From Thalassotalea sp. PP2-459 (lineage in GTDB: Bacteria > Pseudomonadota > Gammaproteobacteria > Enterobacterales > Alteromonadaceae): DNA of 64,000 nt. The notes beneath the pieces are model-generated. The model was given only the letters and a program-made list of their open reading frames with translations. It was not told the DNA's origin and did not search any database. Location: positions 1 to 64,000 of the forward strand of contig NZ_MKQD01000017.1 of assembly GCF_001913705.1 (NCBI RefSeq), read 5' to 3'. Shown in pieces: positions 16,960-28,252 of the stretch (its first letter is position 1; every line of letters starts with the position of its first letter). Position numbers and translations under genes: made by a program.

Positions 16960-18974
16960 GCTTGCAAACAAATTTAAAAGGCCGTTTACGGAATACATCT
17001 TTGCCAAAAAGTCACGGTCTTATGCCTGTGTTCGAAGCTGTAGTGAATTCAATTCAATCTATTGAAGAAAAAGGGGAAACCACAAATCGTAAGGTTACAC
17101 TTCAGATTAACCGTTCATCGCAGAACAGCCTCGATCTAGAGATAAAGTCTTTACCTCCTATAGTCGGTTTTACTATCGTTGATAATGGTTGTGGCTTTGA
17201 TGAAGATAACTTCAGGTCTTTTGAGACGCTCGATTCAGATCACAAAATTGCTAAAGGGTGTCGTGGTGTTGGACGGCTTATGTGGCTAAAAGTCTTTGAT
17301 TTGGTTGAAGTAAAAAGTCACTTTGTAAGCGATGAAGGTGAGCTTAAACTACGAAAGTTCAACTTTGATGCAAAACTTGGTGTCCACCAAGAAACAGTAT
17401 CGTCTGCGACCCAAAGCCATACTGGTACAAAGATAAAACTCGTTGGCTTTGATGACAGTTATCGAAAACACGCTCCTATCAAAGGCGTATCCATCGCAAA
17501 CCAGCTGCTTGAACACGTACTCTGGTATTTTGTACGTCAAGGCAGTGCACCGAATATACAGGTTGAGGACAATGGAGAAGTTTTTGACCTAGATAAGCTA
17601 TTAGAAGAACATATGCATTCAAGTGCATCCACTGAAACAATTAAAGTTCGTGAATACGCTTTCGAATTGACCCACATAAAATTTCGTGCGTCGGTTAACA
17701 AAAAACATCAATTGGCTCTTTGCGCTGCTAATAGGCTTGTTAAAGAAGAATCTATTCAGGGCAAACTTCCTGGTTTATATGGGAAAATTTCAGATACTAC
17801 TGGTGACTTTATCTACACTTGCTATGTGTCGTCAGAATACCTAGATCAACATGTTCGAAGTGAGCGTACATCTTTTGATATAGCCGAAGATGTAGAAGGG
17901 ATGCTAAACGATGTGAGCTTTAAAGATATTAGAGAAGCTGTCTTAGCTCGTGCAAAAGAATACTTAAAAGATGTATTAGCGGAAAACGTAAAATCTGGCC
18001 GAAAGCGAGTAGAAGACTTCATCAATAATCATGCCCCCCGTTACAGGCCTATTGTCAATTATATACCTGAAGACCTATTGGTTGTTGATCCCGATAAGTC
18101 AGATAAAGAGTTAGAGTTACATCTTCATGCACAATGGTACGAAGTAGAAAGCCAGTTAGTCAGTGACGGGCATGACATCATGAAACCTCACAATGAGGAT
18201 CATATTGAAGAATATAAAGTGAAGCTTGGTGAATATCTGCAAAGAGCTGAAGACTTAAAGAAATCAGATTTAGCTAATTATGTCTCGCATCGAAAAGTCA
18301 TTCTTGATTTGCTGCAAAAGTCTATTGAGCGTTTAGATAATGGAAAATATGCCCGTGAAGATTTGATTCACGAACTAATCATGCCAATGCGTAAAGATTC
18401 CGGTGAGGTTTTGCTGGATTCTTGCAATCTTTGGTTGATCGACGAACGTTTGGCATTCCACAACTATTTGGCTTCCGACAAAACATTCAAAGCGATGCCC
18501 ATTACTGGTAATGACTCAACAAAGGAACCTGATTTACTTAGCCTAAGAGTGTTCGATAACCCTATTTTAGTTAACGATCAAACAAGTTTTCCTTTAGCTG
18601 CCATTACAGTAATAGAGATAAAGCGGCCAATGCGCAACGATATGCGAGAAGGTGAAGACAAAGATCCAATAGACCAAGCATTAAGTTACTTGGAAAAAGT
18701 TCGCGAGGGAAAAGTAACAACTAAATCAGGTCGCCCAATCCCTGGAAATAATGACATTCCTGGTTATTGCTACGTACTTTGTGACTTAACTGAATCGATG
18801 CACAAGCGATGTCGTAGAGCAAACTTGAGGATTACTTCGGACGGAATGGGCTACTTTGGATATAACGAACCATCTCATGCTTACATTGAAGTTATAACTT
18901 TTGACCAACTCGTTAAGGCTGCAAAAGAGAGAAATAGAGCTTTCTTTGACAAACTAGGGCTGCCAACCAACTAA
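16956..18974 (+). CDS. GHKL ATPase fused to a PD-(D/E)xK nuclease domain
   Basis: This is a 672-residue protein. The N-terminus is a GHKL (Hsp90/MutL/histidine-kinase-like) ATPase: E27 and N31 in the N box (FEAVVNSIQS), D76-N-G-C-G80 as G1, and GCRGVG (101-106) as G2. No histidine-kinase dimerisation histidine or receiver domain is seen. The C-terminal part has EPDLL (D526), VIEIKRP (E554, K556) and Q574, a PD-(D/E)xK set much like that of the Shedu protein encoded just upstream. It therefore looks like an ATP-driven clamp tied to a nuclease. The ATGA overlap with the Shedu gene implies coupled translation. I know no named defence system with exactly this pairing. Confidence 0.7.
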   Translation: MSLQTNLKGRLRNTSLPKSHGLMPVFEAVVNSIQSIEEKGETTNRKVTLQINRSSQNSLDLEIKSLPPIVGFTIVDNGCGFDEDNFRSFETLDSDHKIAKGCRGVGRLMWLKVFDLVEVKSHFVSDEGELKLRKFNFDAKLGVHQETVSSATQSHTGTKIKLVGFDDSYRKHAPIKGVSIANQLLEHVLWYFVRQGSAPNIQVEDNGEVFDLDKLLEEHMHSSASTETIKVREYAFELTHIKFRASVNKKHQLALCAANRLVKEESIQGKLPGLYGKISDTTGDFIYTCYVSSEYLDQHVRSERTSFDIAEDVEGMLNDVSFKDIREAVLARAKEYLKDVLAENVKSGRKRVEDFINNHAPRYRPIVNYIPEDLLVVDPDKSDKELELHLHAQWYEVESQLVSDGHDIMKPHNEDHIEEYKVKLGEYLQRAEDLKKSDLANYVSHRKVILDLLQKSIERLDNGKYAREDLIHELIMPMRKDSGEVLLDSCNLWLIDERLAFHNYLASDKTFKAMPITGNDSTKEPDLLSLRVFDNPILVNDQTSFPLAAITVIEIKRPMRNDMREGEDKDPIDQALSYLEKVREGKVTTKSGRPIPGNNDIPGYCYVLCDLTESMHKRCRRANLRITSDGMGYFGYNEPSHAYIEVITFDQLVKAAKERNRAFFDKLGLPTN

Positions 18975-18983
18975 CTTGCATAT

Positions 18984-19018
18984 GAAAAAGCAGGCCTTCA
19001 ATTTGAGGCCTGCTTTCC
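18984..19018 (-). terminator. Rho-independent terminator between glmS and the defence operon
   Basis: The inverted repeat GCAGGCC / GGCCTGC, with a loop of about 10 bases, ends on the minus strand in five T. It therefore best serves glmS, whose stop codon is 43 bases away. On the plus strand the same hairpin is followed by TTTCC and could weakly stop the defence operon, which ends at 18974. In E. coli, Tn7 inserts about 25 bp beyond the glmS stop, between this kind of hairpin and the gene. Confidence 0.8.
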
Positions 19019-19061
19019 AACTTTATTCAGAATCTACAAGCACAGTTTCTTTAAAATACGC

Positions 19062-20894
19062 TTATTCCACCGTCACTGATTTTGCAAGGTTTCTTGGTTG
19101 ATCAACATCGGTACCTTTAATGATAGCGACATAATATGAAAGCAACTGTAATGGAAGCGTATAAACAATAGGGGCAATAATATCATCGCAGTGTGGAACG
19201 TTAATCACCGTCATGGTGTCATCACTTTCAAACTTAGCATCAATGTCAGCAAAAACATACATTAAGCCTCCACGTGCTCTTACTTCTTCAACATTTGATT
19301 TAAGCTTTTCAATTAAATCATTTCGAGGTGCCACTACAATCACAGGCATTTCAGCGTCAATGAGTGCTAAAGGCCCATGTTTTAATTCGCCGGCAGCATA
19401 AGCTTCGGCGTGAATATATGAAATTTCTTTTAATTTAAGCGCACCTTCCATTGCTATTGGATATTGATCACCTCGACCTAAAAACAACGCATGGTTTTTG
19501 TCAGCAAAGTCTTCTGCCAAATCTTCTATCGAGTTTGCAAGTGCTAACACTTCATCGAGCTTATTGGGTAAACTCATCAATGATGTCGCTATTTCTGCTT
19601 GGGTTTGTTCAGGCATGCCATGATGTTGACCAATGGCAAGAGTCATCATTAAAAGGCCAACCAGCTGTGTGGTGAATGCTTTGGTAGAGGCAACACCTAT
19701 TTCAGCACCTGCTTTGGTCATAAAGGCTAAGTCGGATTCACGTACTAGCGATGAACCAGGTACGTTACAAATCGTCATACTTGCACAATATCCTAGCTCT
19801 TTTGCTAAGCGTAGCGCAGCAAGTGTATCAGCTGTTTCACCAGATTGAGAAATCGTCACTAACAATGCATTTTTCGGTACATGTGATTTTCGGTAGCGAA
19901 ATTCACTGGCAATTTCAACATTACATGAAACGCCCGCTAAACTTTCTAACCAATAACGCGCTACCATTGCAGAATGATAACTAGTACCACAGGCAATAAT
20001 TTGTACATGTTCAATTTGTTTAAATATGTCGTCTGCACCTTCACCGAAGGCATTGATGTCGATAGCATTACCAATTAACCGACCTTCTAATGTATTACGA
20101 ATTGCCGTTGGTTGTTCATAGGTTTCTTTGAGCATGTAATGACGATATTCACCCTTGTCACCACTGTCTTGAGCAACTTCACGCTCTTTTGCTTCACGCT
20201 CAACCGCATGACCTTCTACATCAAAAATATTAACGGAATGACGTGTTACTTCGGCGACATCACCTTCTTCTAAAAATGCGAATTTTCGTGTTACAGGTAA
20301 TAGAGCTAGCATGTCAGAAGCGATAAAATTTTCGCCTAAACCATATCCAATAACAAGCGGACTACCTGAACGAGCCACAATAATGCGATCACTGTCTGTG
20401 TTGTCCATTACAACGGTACCGTACGCACCATCGAGTTGCGCTGCTGTAATTTGCACCGCTTTTAATAACGTATCAGCAGTTTTTAATTCATGATGAACAA
20501 GGTGGGCTATCACTTCTGTATCTGTTTCTGAAGTAAAGGTGTAGCCTAGTGACTCAAGCTTTTCTCGTAGTTCTTTATGGTTTTCAATTATCCCATTATG
20601 TACTACGGCAATATTTTCACTTGAAATATGAGGGTGAGCATTAATTTCACTTGGTACACCATGAGTGGCCCAACGCGTATGAGCAATACCAGTTCCACCA
20701 AATAACGGCTCTGATGATAACGCATCTGATAATTCTTGTACTTTCCCTAATCGACGTAAGCGGCGTAATTGCTTATCGTTATTGATAATAGCTACACCTG
20801 CTGAATCATAACCACGATATTCTAGTCGCTTTAAGCCTTCTACTAGAATGTCTGCAACATCACGTTGTGCCACAGCACCGACGATACCACACAT
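19062..20894 (-). CDS. glmS: Glutamine-fructose-6-phosphate aminotransferase
   Basis: This 610-residue enzyme makes glucosamine-6-phosphate from fructose-6-phosphate and glutamine, the first step of UDP-GlcNAc synthesis for peptidoglycan and LPS. It begins MCGIVGAV with the N-terminal nucleophile Cys, and has the class II amidotransferase domain (about 1-220) and two SIS sugar-isomerase domains (SQSGETADT near 350; [13 protein letters not shown]). It ends NLAKSVTVE, the conserved C-terminus whose codons form the TnsD binding site of attTn7. It lies 18 bases after the DeoR-type regulator, forming a two-gene operon. No ribozyme-like leader is seen. Confidence 0.98.
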   Translation of the reverse strand: MCGIVGAVAQRDVADILVEGLKRLEYRGYDSAGVAIINNDKQLRRLRRLGKVQELSDALSSEPLFGGTGIAHTRWATHGVPSEINAHPHISSENIAVVHNGIIENHKELREKLESLGYTFTSETDTEVIAHLVHHELKTADTLLKAVQITAAQLDGAYGTVVMDNTDSDRIIVARSGSPLVIGYGLGENFIASDMLALLPVTRKFAFLEEGDVAEVTRHSVNIFDVEGHAVEREAKEREVAQDSGDKGEYRHYMLKETYEQPTAIRNTLEGRLIGNAIDINAFGEGADDIFKQIEHVQIIACGTSYHSAMVARYWLESLAGVSCNVEIASEFRYRKSHVPKNALLVTISQSGETADTLAALRLAKELGYCASMTICNVPGSSLVRESDLAFMTKAGAEIGVASTKAFTTQLVGLLMMTLAIGQHHGMPEQTQAEIATSLMSLPNKLDEVLALANSIEDLAEDFADKNHALFLGRGDQYPIAMEGALKLKEISYIHAEAYAAGELKHGPLALIDAEMPVIVVAPRNDLIEKLKSNVEEVRARGGLMYVFADIDAKFESDDTMTVINVPHCDDIIAPIVYTLPLQLLSYYVAIIKGTDVDQPRNLAKSVTVE

Positions 20895-20912
20895 AATATT
20901 ATCCTTTTTATG

Positions 20913-21671
20913 TTAAGCGATAATGACATTAACGCCTTGTTCTATTAACTTTTTATTTAATTCCGCAGACAAATCTTCATCGGTCACCAAATACTGAATT
21001 TGATCCCATGGAATTTCTAAATTTGGAATTTTTCGATTAAATTTTTCTGATTCAACCATCACAATCACTTCTCGAGATACTTCGGCCATTACTTGGCTTA
21101 ACCCCAAAAGTTCATTAAACGTTGTGGTACCACGGGTTATATCAATACCATCTGCACCAATGAATAACTGGTCGAAATCATAAGATCTTAAAACACTTTC
21201 AGCGACTTTTCCCTGAAATGACTCTGAATGAGGATCCCAAGTACCACCTGTCATGAGCATAGTCGGTTCGTTTTCAAGCGCATGTATATCAGAAGCAATG
21301 GATAGAGAGTTAGTCATTACCACTAGGCCTTCTTTTTTACCTAGTGCTTTCACCAATGCTGATGTTGTACTACCGCTGTCTAGAATAATACGGTTATGAT
21401 CTCTAATGAGTGTTGCTGCGCATTCGGCAATACTTTGTTTACGCTTTGAAACCTTTTCACTTTTAGGTTCAATCAATTCTGTAGGTAATGGTACCGCACC
21501 GCCATAACGACGTAATAATAAGCCACTGTTTTCTAAGGCGGCAAGATCTTTTCGAATAGTTACTTCTGACGTTTCAAATTTTTTCGCTAGTTGTTCAACG
21601 CTCACTTCACCATGTTCATTTAACTCGGTAATAATAATATGGCGACGTTGCTTAGTATTTCGCTTTGTCAT
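20913..21671 (-). CDS. DeoR-family transcriptional regulator
   Basis: This 252-residue protein has an N-terminal DeoR winged helix (QRRHIIITELNEHGEVSVEQLAKKFETSEVTIRKDLAALE) and a C-terminal sugar-phosphate sensor domain (DSGSTTSALVKAL; IGADGID). Such regulators respond to phosphosugars. Co-transcription with glmS suggests it senses an amino-sugar phosphate and tunes glmS, which is inference. I chose the ATG at 21669-21671 (MTKRNTKQRR), since the TTG five codons upstream has AAGG with no spacing. A strong promoter lies at 21710-21738. Confidence 0.88.
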   Translation of the reverse strand: MTKRNTKQRRHIIITELNEHGEVSVEQLAKKFETSEVTIRKDLAALENSGLLLRRYGGAVPLPTELIEPKSEKVSKRKQSIAECAATLIRDHNRIILDSGSTTSALVKALGKKEGLVVMTNSLSIASDIHALENEPTMLMTGGTWDPHSESFQGKVAESVLRSYDFDQLFIGADGIDITRGTTTFNELLGLSQVMAEVSREVIVMVESEKFNRKIPNLEIPWDQIQYLVTDEDLSAELNKKLIEQGVNVIIA

Positions 21672-21709
21672 AGTTTCGATTGACAACCTTAAATTTCAAA
21701 CCGAAAGTT

Positions 21710-21738
21710 ATTATAGGAATTATCACGATTTATTCAAG
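21710..21738 (-). promoter_or_regulatory. Promoter for the deoR-type gene and glmS
   Basis: On the minus strand CTTGAA (-35) and a perfect TATAAT (-10) are separated by 17 bases. The first candidate ATG lies about 40 bases downstream. This is a good sigma-70 promoter by sequence. Confidence 0.7.
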
Positions 21739-21812
21739 ACATTCTTCACGCAATAATTTAATTATTAGCTATATTTAAAGCATTCACTTTTCTTTACAAG
21801 AGAACAGCTTAT

Positions 21813-23447
21813 ATGAACTTCAATAGTATACGTGTGAAATACACTTCAGTTTTTTGTTTTATAGCGCTTACTTTTGTAGTGCTCGTATTACTCAATGTCA
21901 ACCTCGTCAATAAAACACTCAATGGCATGGAACTTTTCGGGCAAAAATTTAATCCTGCAATTTCTGCTGTGTTAAATGCTGATCGTGACTTATATCAAGC
22001 CAGGGTAGCTGAACTTCAAGCTTTGTCTCATGGCAACAACAGTGAAAAGCTCACCGATGATCTTACCAATTACAAAGAAAATGCAAAACAAGCATATGAC
22101 AGAATGCAAGAATTTATACAACACTTAAGTTTATATCCTGATGTTGCCAATAAACTTAATGGCTTTACAAAGGCTTATCAACAATGGAATAGCACATCAT
22201 TAAAAGTTTTCTCGCTTATTGAACAAAACCAAATATCACAAGCTATTGCCTTAAGTGAAGGGCAGTCTTTAGTATTATTTGATCAATTACGTGATTTTTA
22301 TAACATTGCTGGCGAAGTTGCAGACGAAAAAAGTGCTACCGTAAATGAAGAAACAATTGCTGCTGCTGAACAGGGACAAACAGTGTTAATTATTATTAGT
22401 GTAATTGTAGTGATTCTCACAGCTACGGTGGGCGTATTAGCACCGAAAGCGATGGCAGATGCCTTAGAAAGTTTGTCGATAAAATTAAAAGAATTAAATA
22501 GTGGTAATGGTGATTTAACCAAAAGGTTAAACAGCAATCGTAAAGATGAAATAGGCGAAGTTGCCAATGATATAGACGAGATGTTTAACAGCTTAACGAC
22601 GTTAATAAAGTCTATTGTTGTGCAATCAAGTTCAGTGATCAATGGTGTGGAGCAACTTAACAACGGTGCCCACGAAATAGAAAACACCAGCCTTCAACAA
22701 ACCGATGCCGTTGATGCTATCGCCACGGCAGTTAACGAAATGTCTTACGCTATCAAAGAGGTAGCAGAAAATGCACAAATGACAGCGCAAGAAGTGAATA
22801 AAGTAAACCAGTTAACCAATGAAGGAAGACAAATTACTACCGAAGCCGCCAATGAAATGCATACTTTGTCTACAACCGTAAGCCAAGCCACAGATGTTAT
22901 TCGTAAACTTTCAGATAACTCTTCCAATATTGCGTCAGTACTTGATGTGATCAGAGGTATTGCAGAGCAAACAAACTTATTAGCGTTAAATGCCGCAATA
23001 GAAGCAGCTAGGGCTGGTGAACAAGGTCGAGGTTTTGCTGTAGTAGCAGACGAAGTAAGAACGCTTGCTGCCCGTACACAACAATCTACTGAAGATATTC
23101 ATGTGATGATAGAAACACTTCAACATGGCGTTGAGGAAGCAGTGACAGCTATTAATAAAGGAAATTCAGCCACACAAACCGGGGTAGCTTTATCCGATAA
23201 AACATTAGAAGCATTCGAAAAAATATCGATTGCATCAAATCACGTAATAGACGCATCGTCACAAACCGCTACAGCAACAGAAGAACAAAGCCAGGTAGCA
23301 GAAGATGTAAGTAAGAATATAACCCTATTAGCAGACCAAACCACCGCTAATCACCAAATGGCTAGGAATAATGGTAATGACGCAATGAATATTCTTAGTT
23401 TAGCTCACGAACTTAATGGTTCTGTCTCAAGTTTTAAACTCGATTAG
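21813..23447 (+). CDS. Methyl-accepting chemotaxis protein
   Basis: This 544-residue inner-membrane chemoreceptor has a first membrane helix at about 9-30 and a helical periplasmic sensor to about 190. A second membrane helix follows ([20 protein letters not shown]), then a HAMP domain. The long signalling coiled coil carries the highly conserved hairpin tip [21 protein letters not shown], which binds CheA and CheW. The C-terminus has no NWETF-like CheR tether. The ligand cannot be told. It stands alone, divergent from the glmS operon, and has its own terminator. Confidence 0.93.
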   Translation: MNFNSIRVKYTSVFCFIALTFVVLVLLNVNLVNKTLNGMELFGQKFNPAISAVLNADRDLYQARVAELQALSHGNNSEKLTDDLTNYKENAKQAYDRMQEFIQHLSLYPDVANKLNGFTKAYQQWNSTSLKVFSLIEQNQISQAIALSEGQSLVLFDQLRDFYNIAGEVADEKSATVNEETIAAAEQGQTVLIIISVIVVILTATVGVLAPKAMADALESLSIKLKELNSGNGDLTKRLNSNRKDEIGEVANDIDEMFNSLTTLIKSIVVQSSSVINGVEQLNNGAHEIENTSLQQTDAVDAIATAVNEMSYAIKEVAENAQMTAQEVNKVNQLTNEGRQITTEAANEMHTLSTTVSQATDVIRKLSDNSSNIASVLDVIRGIAEQTNLLALNAAIEAARAGEQGRGFAVVADEVRTLAARTQQSTEDIHVMIETLQHGVEEAVTAINKGNSATQTGVALSDKTLEAFEKISIASNHVIDASSQTATATEEQSQVAEDVSKNITLLADQTTANHQMARNNGNDAMNILSLAHELNGSVSSFKLD

Positions 23448-23466
23448 TTTTGAGCTCTAACAATAC

Positions 23467-23504
23467 GTGAGTAAGGTAAAGCTAAGTTTCCCTTACTCAC
23501 TTTT
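23467..23504 (+). terminator. Terminator of the chemoreceptor gene
   Basis: A perfect 10-bp stem, GTGAGTAAGG / CCTTACTCAC, with a 14-base loop is followed by TTTTC on the plus strand, 20 bases after the chemoreceptor stop. Confidence 0.8.
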
Positions 23505-23530
23505 CATTAGTATGACAGAAGGTTAATCGT

Positions 23531-24889
23531 TTATTTTTTCGATGGACGCTGCCAACCATCAATGTTTCGTTGTTTACCACGGGCTACAGCTAACTGCTCT
23601 TTTTCAACATCTTTAGCGACCACAGAACCCGCACCAACAGTGGCTTTTGCGCCAACAAACACGGGAGCAACTAAAGACGTGTTTGAACCAATAAAAGCAT
23701 TATCATCAATAATGGTTTGTGATTTATTAACACCATCATAGTTACAAGTAATTGTACCAGCACCAATATTCACATTTTTACCGATATTCGCATCACCCAA
23801 ATAGGTTAAATGACCAGATTTACTGCCTTCGCCTAAAATAGATTTTTTCATTTCAACAAAATTGCCGACGTGCGAATCTCTATTCATCACAGAGCCAGGT
23901 CGTATACGTGCAAAAGGGCCTACAGAGCATTGGTCACCAATAACCGCACCTTCAATAATTGTATTTGGTTTAACTTCAGTAAATTCACCAATGGTACAGT
24001 CTTTCAAAATACAGTTCGCACCAATTTTTACGCCATCCGCTAAAACCACTTCACCTTCAAACACACAGTTAACATCAATGTTAACTTCCTGACCAATAAG
24101 TAGCTTTCCTCGAATGTCGATACGATTAGGATCTCGTAAACTCGCGCCATTTAACATTAATGTTTCAGCTTCTCTTAGCTGAAATGCACGCTCTAACGCT
24201 GCTAATTGAACTCTGTTGTTAGCCCCTTCTACTTCAATTTCAGTTTCAGGGTGGGCAGTAGCAATTGATTTACCTTCACCATGACATGCCGCAATAATAT
24301 CGGTTAAGTAATACTCGCCTTGTGCATTGTCGTTTGACAAATTTGCTAGCCATCGTTTTAGATCACCACCATTTGCTAATAAGATACCAGTGTTACATTC
24401 ATTAATAGTTAGTTGGTCGGATGTCGCATCTTTCTGCTCTACAATTCCAACAACATCACCAGATGATCTTACAATACGACCATAGCCGGTTGGATCTTTA
24501 AGGTTCACCGTTAATAACGACATACCGTTTTCAGGCTTTACTGCTATTAATTTTTCTAGTGTTGATACTTTTGTTAATGGCACATCTCCATAAAGTACAA
24601 GAACATTCTCATCATCTTTTAAAAAAGGTGAAGCCATATTTACCGCATGACCAGTACCTAATTGTTCAGCTTGTTCTACAAACGTTAAATCTTCACCGGT
24701 AATACGGGCTTTTAATACTTCACCGCCAAAACCATAAACCATGTAGATATTATCTGCATTAACACAACGTGCAGCATCAATGACATGTTCAACCATGGGT
24801 TTATCTGCAATAGCATGAAGAACCTTAGGTAATGATGATTTCATACGAGTACCTTTACCCGCAGCTAAAATGACAACAGAGAGTGACAT
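23531..24889 (-). CDS. glmU: Bifunctional N-acetylglucosamine-1-phosphate uridyltransferase/glucosamine-1-phosphate acetyltransferase
   Basis: The 452-residue enzyme performs the last two steps of UDP-GlcNAc synthesis in the cytoplasm. The N-terminal nucleotidyltransferase starts [20 protein letters not shown], and the C-terminal half is a left-handed beta-helix of hexapeptide repeats ([20 protein letters not shown]) with the acetyltransferase residues near [11 protein letters not shown] and [10 protein letters not shown] start at the ATG at 24887-24889, as in other GlmU proteins; the frame is open for 26 more codons upstream. With glmS nearby, both ends of the amino-sugar pathway are encoded in this region. 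Confidence 0.97.
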   Translation of the reverse strand: MSLSVVILAAGKGTRMKSSLPKVLHAIADKPMVEHVIDAARCVNADNIYMVYGFGGEVLKARITGEDLTFVEQAEQLGTGHAVNMASPFLKDDENVLVLYGDVPLTKVSTLEKLIAVKPENGMSLLTVNLKDPTGYGRIVRSSGDVVGIVEQKDATSDQLTINECNTGILLANGGDLKRWLANLSNDNAQGEYYLTDIIAACHGEGKSIATAHPETEIEVEGANNRVQLAALERAFQLREAETLMLNGASLRDPNRIDIRGKLLIGQEVNIDVNCVFEGEVVLADGVKIGANCILKDCTIGEFTEVKPNTIIEGAVIGDQCSVGPFARIRPGSVMNRDSHVGNFVEMKKSILGEGSKSGHLTYLGDANIGKNVNIGAGTITCNYDGVNKSQTIIDDNAFIGSNTSLVAPVFVGAKATVGAGSVVAKDVEKEQLAVARGKQRNIDGWQRPSKK

Positions 24890-25038
24890 AGTTAATCCAT
24901 TAGTTGTTATTTGTTGTTGATACCTGCTTGCTTCTAGCGTAAGAAAACAGGACTGTGATTCTTTCATAGTGCGATATTATCGAAAGATTGTGAAGTAAAA
25001 GTACCAAGTTTATCTTTTTAACTTTCATTTTCCAGACG

Positions 25039-25067
25039 TTGACAAATAAACGTTTAATTTATAACCT
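25039..25067 (+). promoter_or_regulatory. Candidate promoter of the small secreted protein gene
   Basis: A perfect TTGACA (25039-25044) is followed after 17 bases by TAACCT (25062-25067). The ATG at 25150 lies about 80 bases downstream, with AAAGGAA in front of it. Confidence 0.5.
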
Positions 25068-25149
25068 AAATGAGTGAAGGGAGTCACTAACGTTGTTTTA
25101 ATTAATTGGTAGCTCACCTTGCTAAAACACTATACTTAAAGGAATAAAG

Positions 25150-25371
25150 ATGAAGAAATATTTAATCAACACAGCCACGGTATCATCACTAACAGCAATT
25201 ATCGCATTTGCAGCCTATGCTTTACCCAGTCATTCAGAAGAATATATATACTTCTCGGATGCAACCTACACACAAGCGGTTGGTCACGGTACATTGCATT
25301 GTAACGGCCATTTATCTCAATCAGGACAAAAGACTTCATTTAAGAAAACAATGTTAAGTCATCCCTGCTAG
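25150..25371 (+). CDS. Small secreted DUF6289-like protein
   Basis: This 73-residue protein starts with a signal-like segment (MKKYLINTATVSSLTAIIAFAAYA), so the mature chain is about 48 residues. The mature part has EYIYFSDATYTQAVGHGTLHCNGH and a second Cys at the end, a layout I associate with the short DUF6289 family (aromatic start, VGH, paired Cys). No function is known. A strong ribosome binding site and a candidate promoter support expression. It is monocistronic between glmU and the atp operon. Confidence 0.7.
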   Translation: MKKYLINTATVSSLTAIIAFAAYALPSHSEEYIYFSDATYTQAVGHGTLHCNGHLSQSGQKTSFKKTMLSHPC

Positions 25372-25420
25372 AAAGGCACAATATCCTTTATAAAAATTTA
25401 TAGAGCCTATTTTCAACTAT

Positions 25421-25449
25421 AAAAAAAGCGACCTATTGGTCGCTTTTTA
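25421..25449. terminator. Bidirectional terminator between the DUF6289-like gene and atpC
   Basis: The stem AAGCGACC / GGTCGCTT with a short loop is flanked by a run of seven A on the left and five T on the right, so it can stop transcription from both sides. It lies 33 bases beyond atpC. Confidence 0.85.
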
Positions 25450-25481
25450 ATTCACTAAAACATAGTAAAATAAACCGTAAT

Positions 25482-25901
25482 TTACTTTTTCTTAGACGCT
25501 TGAATGACGCGTAATTGAGCAACGGCACGTGCTAATTCACAAGCAACTTCGGCATAATCAACATCATCACTTTGCGCATTCATGTGCGCTTCAGCACGCT
25601 GTTTTGCTTCTAACGCTGCTTGTTCATCTAGGTCATCTACACGTGCAGCAACATCAGCAAGCACAGTAACATTGTTCGGCTGAACTTCAAGCATACCACC
25701 TGAAAGGTAAAGTACTTCTTCTTCTCCACCGTATTTAACGATTCGAGCCATACCAGGTTTTAGTGAGGTCAGCAAAGGTGCATGACCAGGCATAATACCC
25801 AACTCACCTTCACTACCTGTGATCTGTAATGATTCAATGCGACCAGAAAACAATTTTTCTTCAGCACTTACTACATTCAGATTAACAGTTGTTAAAGACA
25901 T
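25482..25901 (-). CDS. atpC: ATP synthase F1 epsilon subunit
   Basis: The 139-residue subunit has the N-terminal beta sandwich ([18 protein letters not shown], then [14 protein letters not shown]) and a C-terminal two-helix arm ([12 protein letters not shown]) that inhibits ATP hydrolysis. It is the last gene of the leftward atpIBEFHAGDC operon, 47 bases after atpD, with a terminator 33 bases downstream. Its length is normal. Confidence 0.97.
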   Translation of the reverse strand: MSLTTVNLNVVSAEEKLFSGRIESLQITGSEGELGIMPGHAPLLTSLKPGMARIVKYGGEEEVLYLSGGMLEVQPNNVTVLADVAARVDDLDEQAALEAKQRAEAHMNAQSDDVDYAEVACELARAVAQLRVIQASKKK

Positions 25902-25948
25902 TTTGACCTCCTAAAAGGTGACTACGTAATCATAGTCACCAGCTTTCA

Positions 25949-27346
<1,398 letters not shown>

Positions 27347-27363
27347 TTAAATTTAATCTTTGC

Positions 27364-28224
27364 CTACACCGCTGCAGCACCAGCACATATTTCACTCAAT
27401 TCTTGAGTAATACTTGCTTGACGCGCTTTGTTGTATACCAATTGTAAGTTATCGATTAAGTCACCAGCATTATCTGTAGCGGCTTTCATCGCAATCATAC
27501 GAGCGGCTTGCTCACATGCGAGGTTTTCAACCACGCCTTGGTACACCTGAGACTCTGTATAACGAACCAATAATTTATCAAGTATTGCTTGAGCATCTGG
27601 TTCATATAAGTAATCCCAACGATGTTGAATTGCGTCATCGTCTGACTTAGGCAAAGGTAAAAGTTGATCGATAGTCGGCTGTTGCGTCATGGTATTTACA
27701 AACTTGTTGTAAACCACATAAAGCTTGTCTATTTTTCCGTTGTCATAGGCATCAAGCATCACTCGTACTGAACCAATAAGGTCAGTTACAGAGGGTGTAT
27801 CACCTAAACCTGAAACTTGTGCGGTTACGTTTGCGCCCATATTGTTGAAAAAAGCAGTAGCTTTTGAGCCTACTACACAAAATTCAACTTCAGCGCCATC
27901 AGCTTGCCATTTGCCAGCATCAGATAACACAGACTTAAATAAATTTACATTTAAGCCACCACATAATCCACGGTCTGTAGAGACAACGATATAGCCTACA
28001 CGCTTGACTTCTCGCTCTTCCAAATATGGATGGCGATATTCAAGGTTTCCAAGCGCGATGTGACCGATCACATTTCGCATATTTTCAGCGTATGGACGAG
28101 ATGCAGCCATAGCATCTTGCGCGCGGCGCATTTTACTGGCTGCTACCATTTCCATTGCGCTGGTGATTTTCTGCGTATTTTGTACGCTTCCAATCTTCGA
28201 TTTTATCTCTTTAGCGCCGGACAT
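27364..28224 (-). CDS. atpG: ATP synthase F1 gamma subunit
   Basis: The 286-residue rotor shaft has the conserved N-terminal helix ([27 protein letters not shown]) and C-terminal helix ([13 protein letters not shown]-type, ending in [13 protein letters not shown]). It turns inside the alpha3-beta3 ring and couples proton flow to catalysis. The gene starts 28 bases after atpA and ends 29 bases before atpD. Confidence 0.97.
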   Translation of the reverse strand: MSGAKEIKSKIGSVQNTQKITSAMEMVAASKMRRAQDAMAASRPYAENMRNVIGHIALGNLEYRHPYLEEREVKRVGYIVVSTDRGLCGGLNVNLFKSVLSDAGKWQADGAEVEFCVVGSKATAFFNNMGANVTAQVSGLGDTPSVTDLIGSVRVMLDAYDNGKIDKLYVVYNKFVNTMTQQPTIDQLLPLPKSDDDAIQHRWDYLYEPDAQAILDKLLVRYTESQVYQGVVENLACEQAARMIAMKAATDNAGDLIDNLQLVYNKARQASITQELSEICAGAAAV

Positions 28225-28252
28225 GACTATTCTCTCCGAAAAGGTTAACTAA

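Noticed and set aside
19034-19044. CTACA or CACA near 19,034-19,044 as the Tn7 right terminus
   Set aside because: The position is near the expected 25 bp from the glmS stop, but there is no array of binding sites inward and no duplication can be checked, so it is not supported.
20894-20913. glmS ribozyme/riboswitch
   Set aside because: The gap between the DeoR-type gene and glmS is only 18 bases, too short for the ribozyme, which is in any case a Gram-positive feature.
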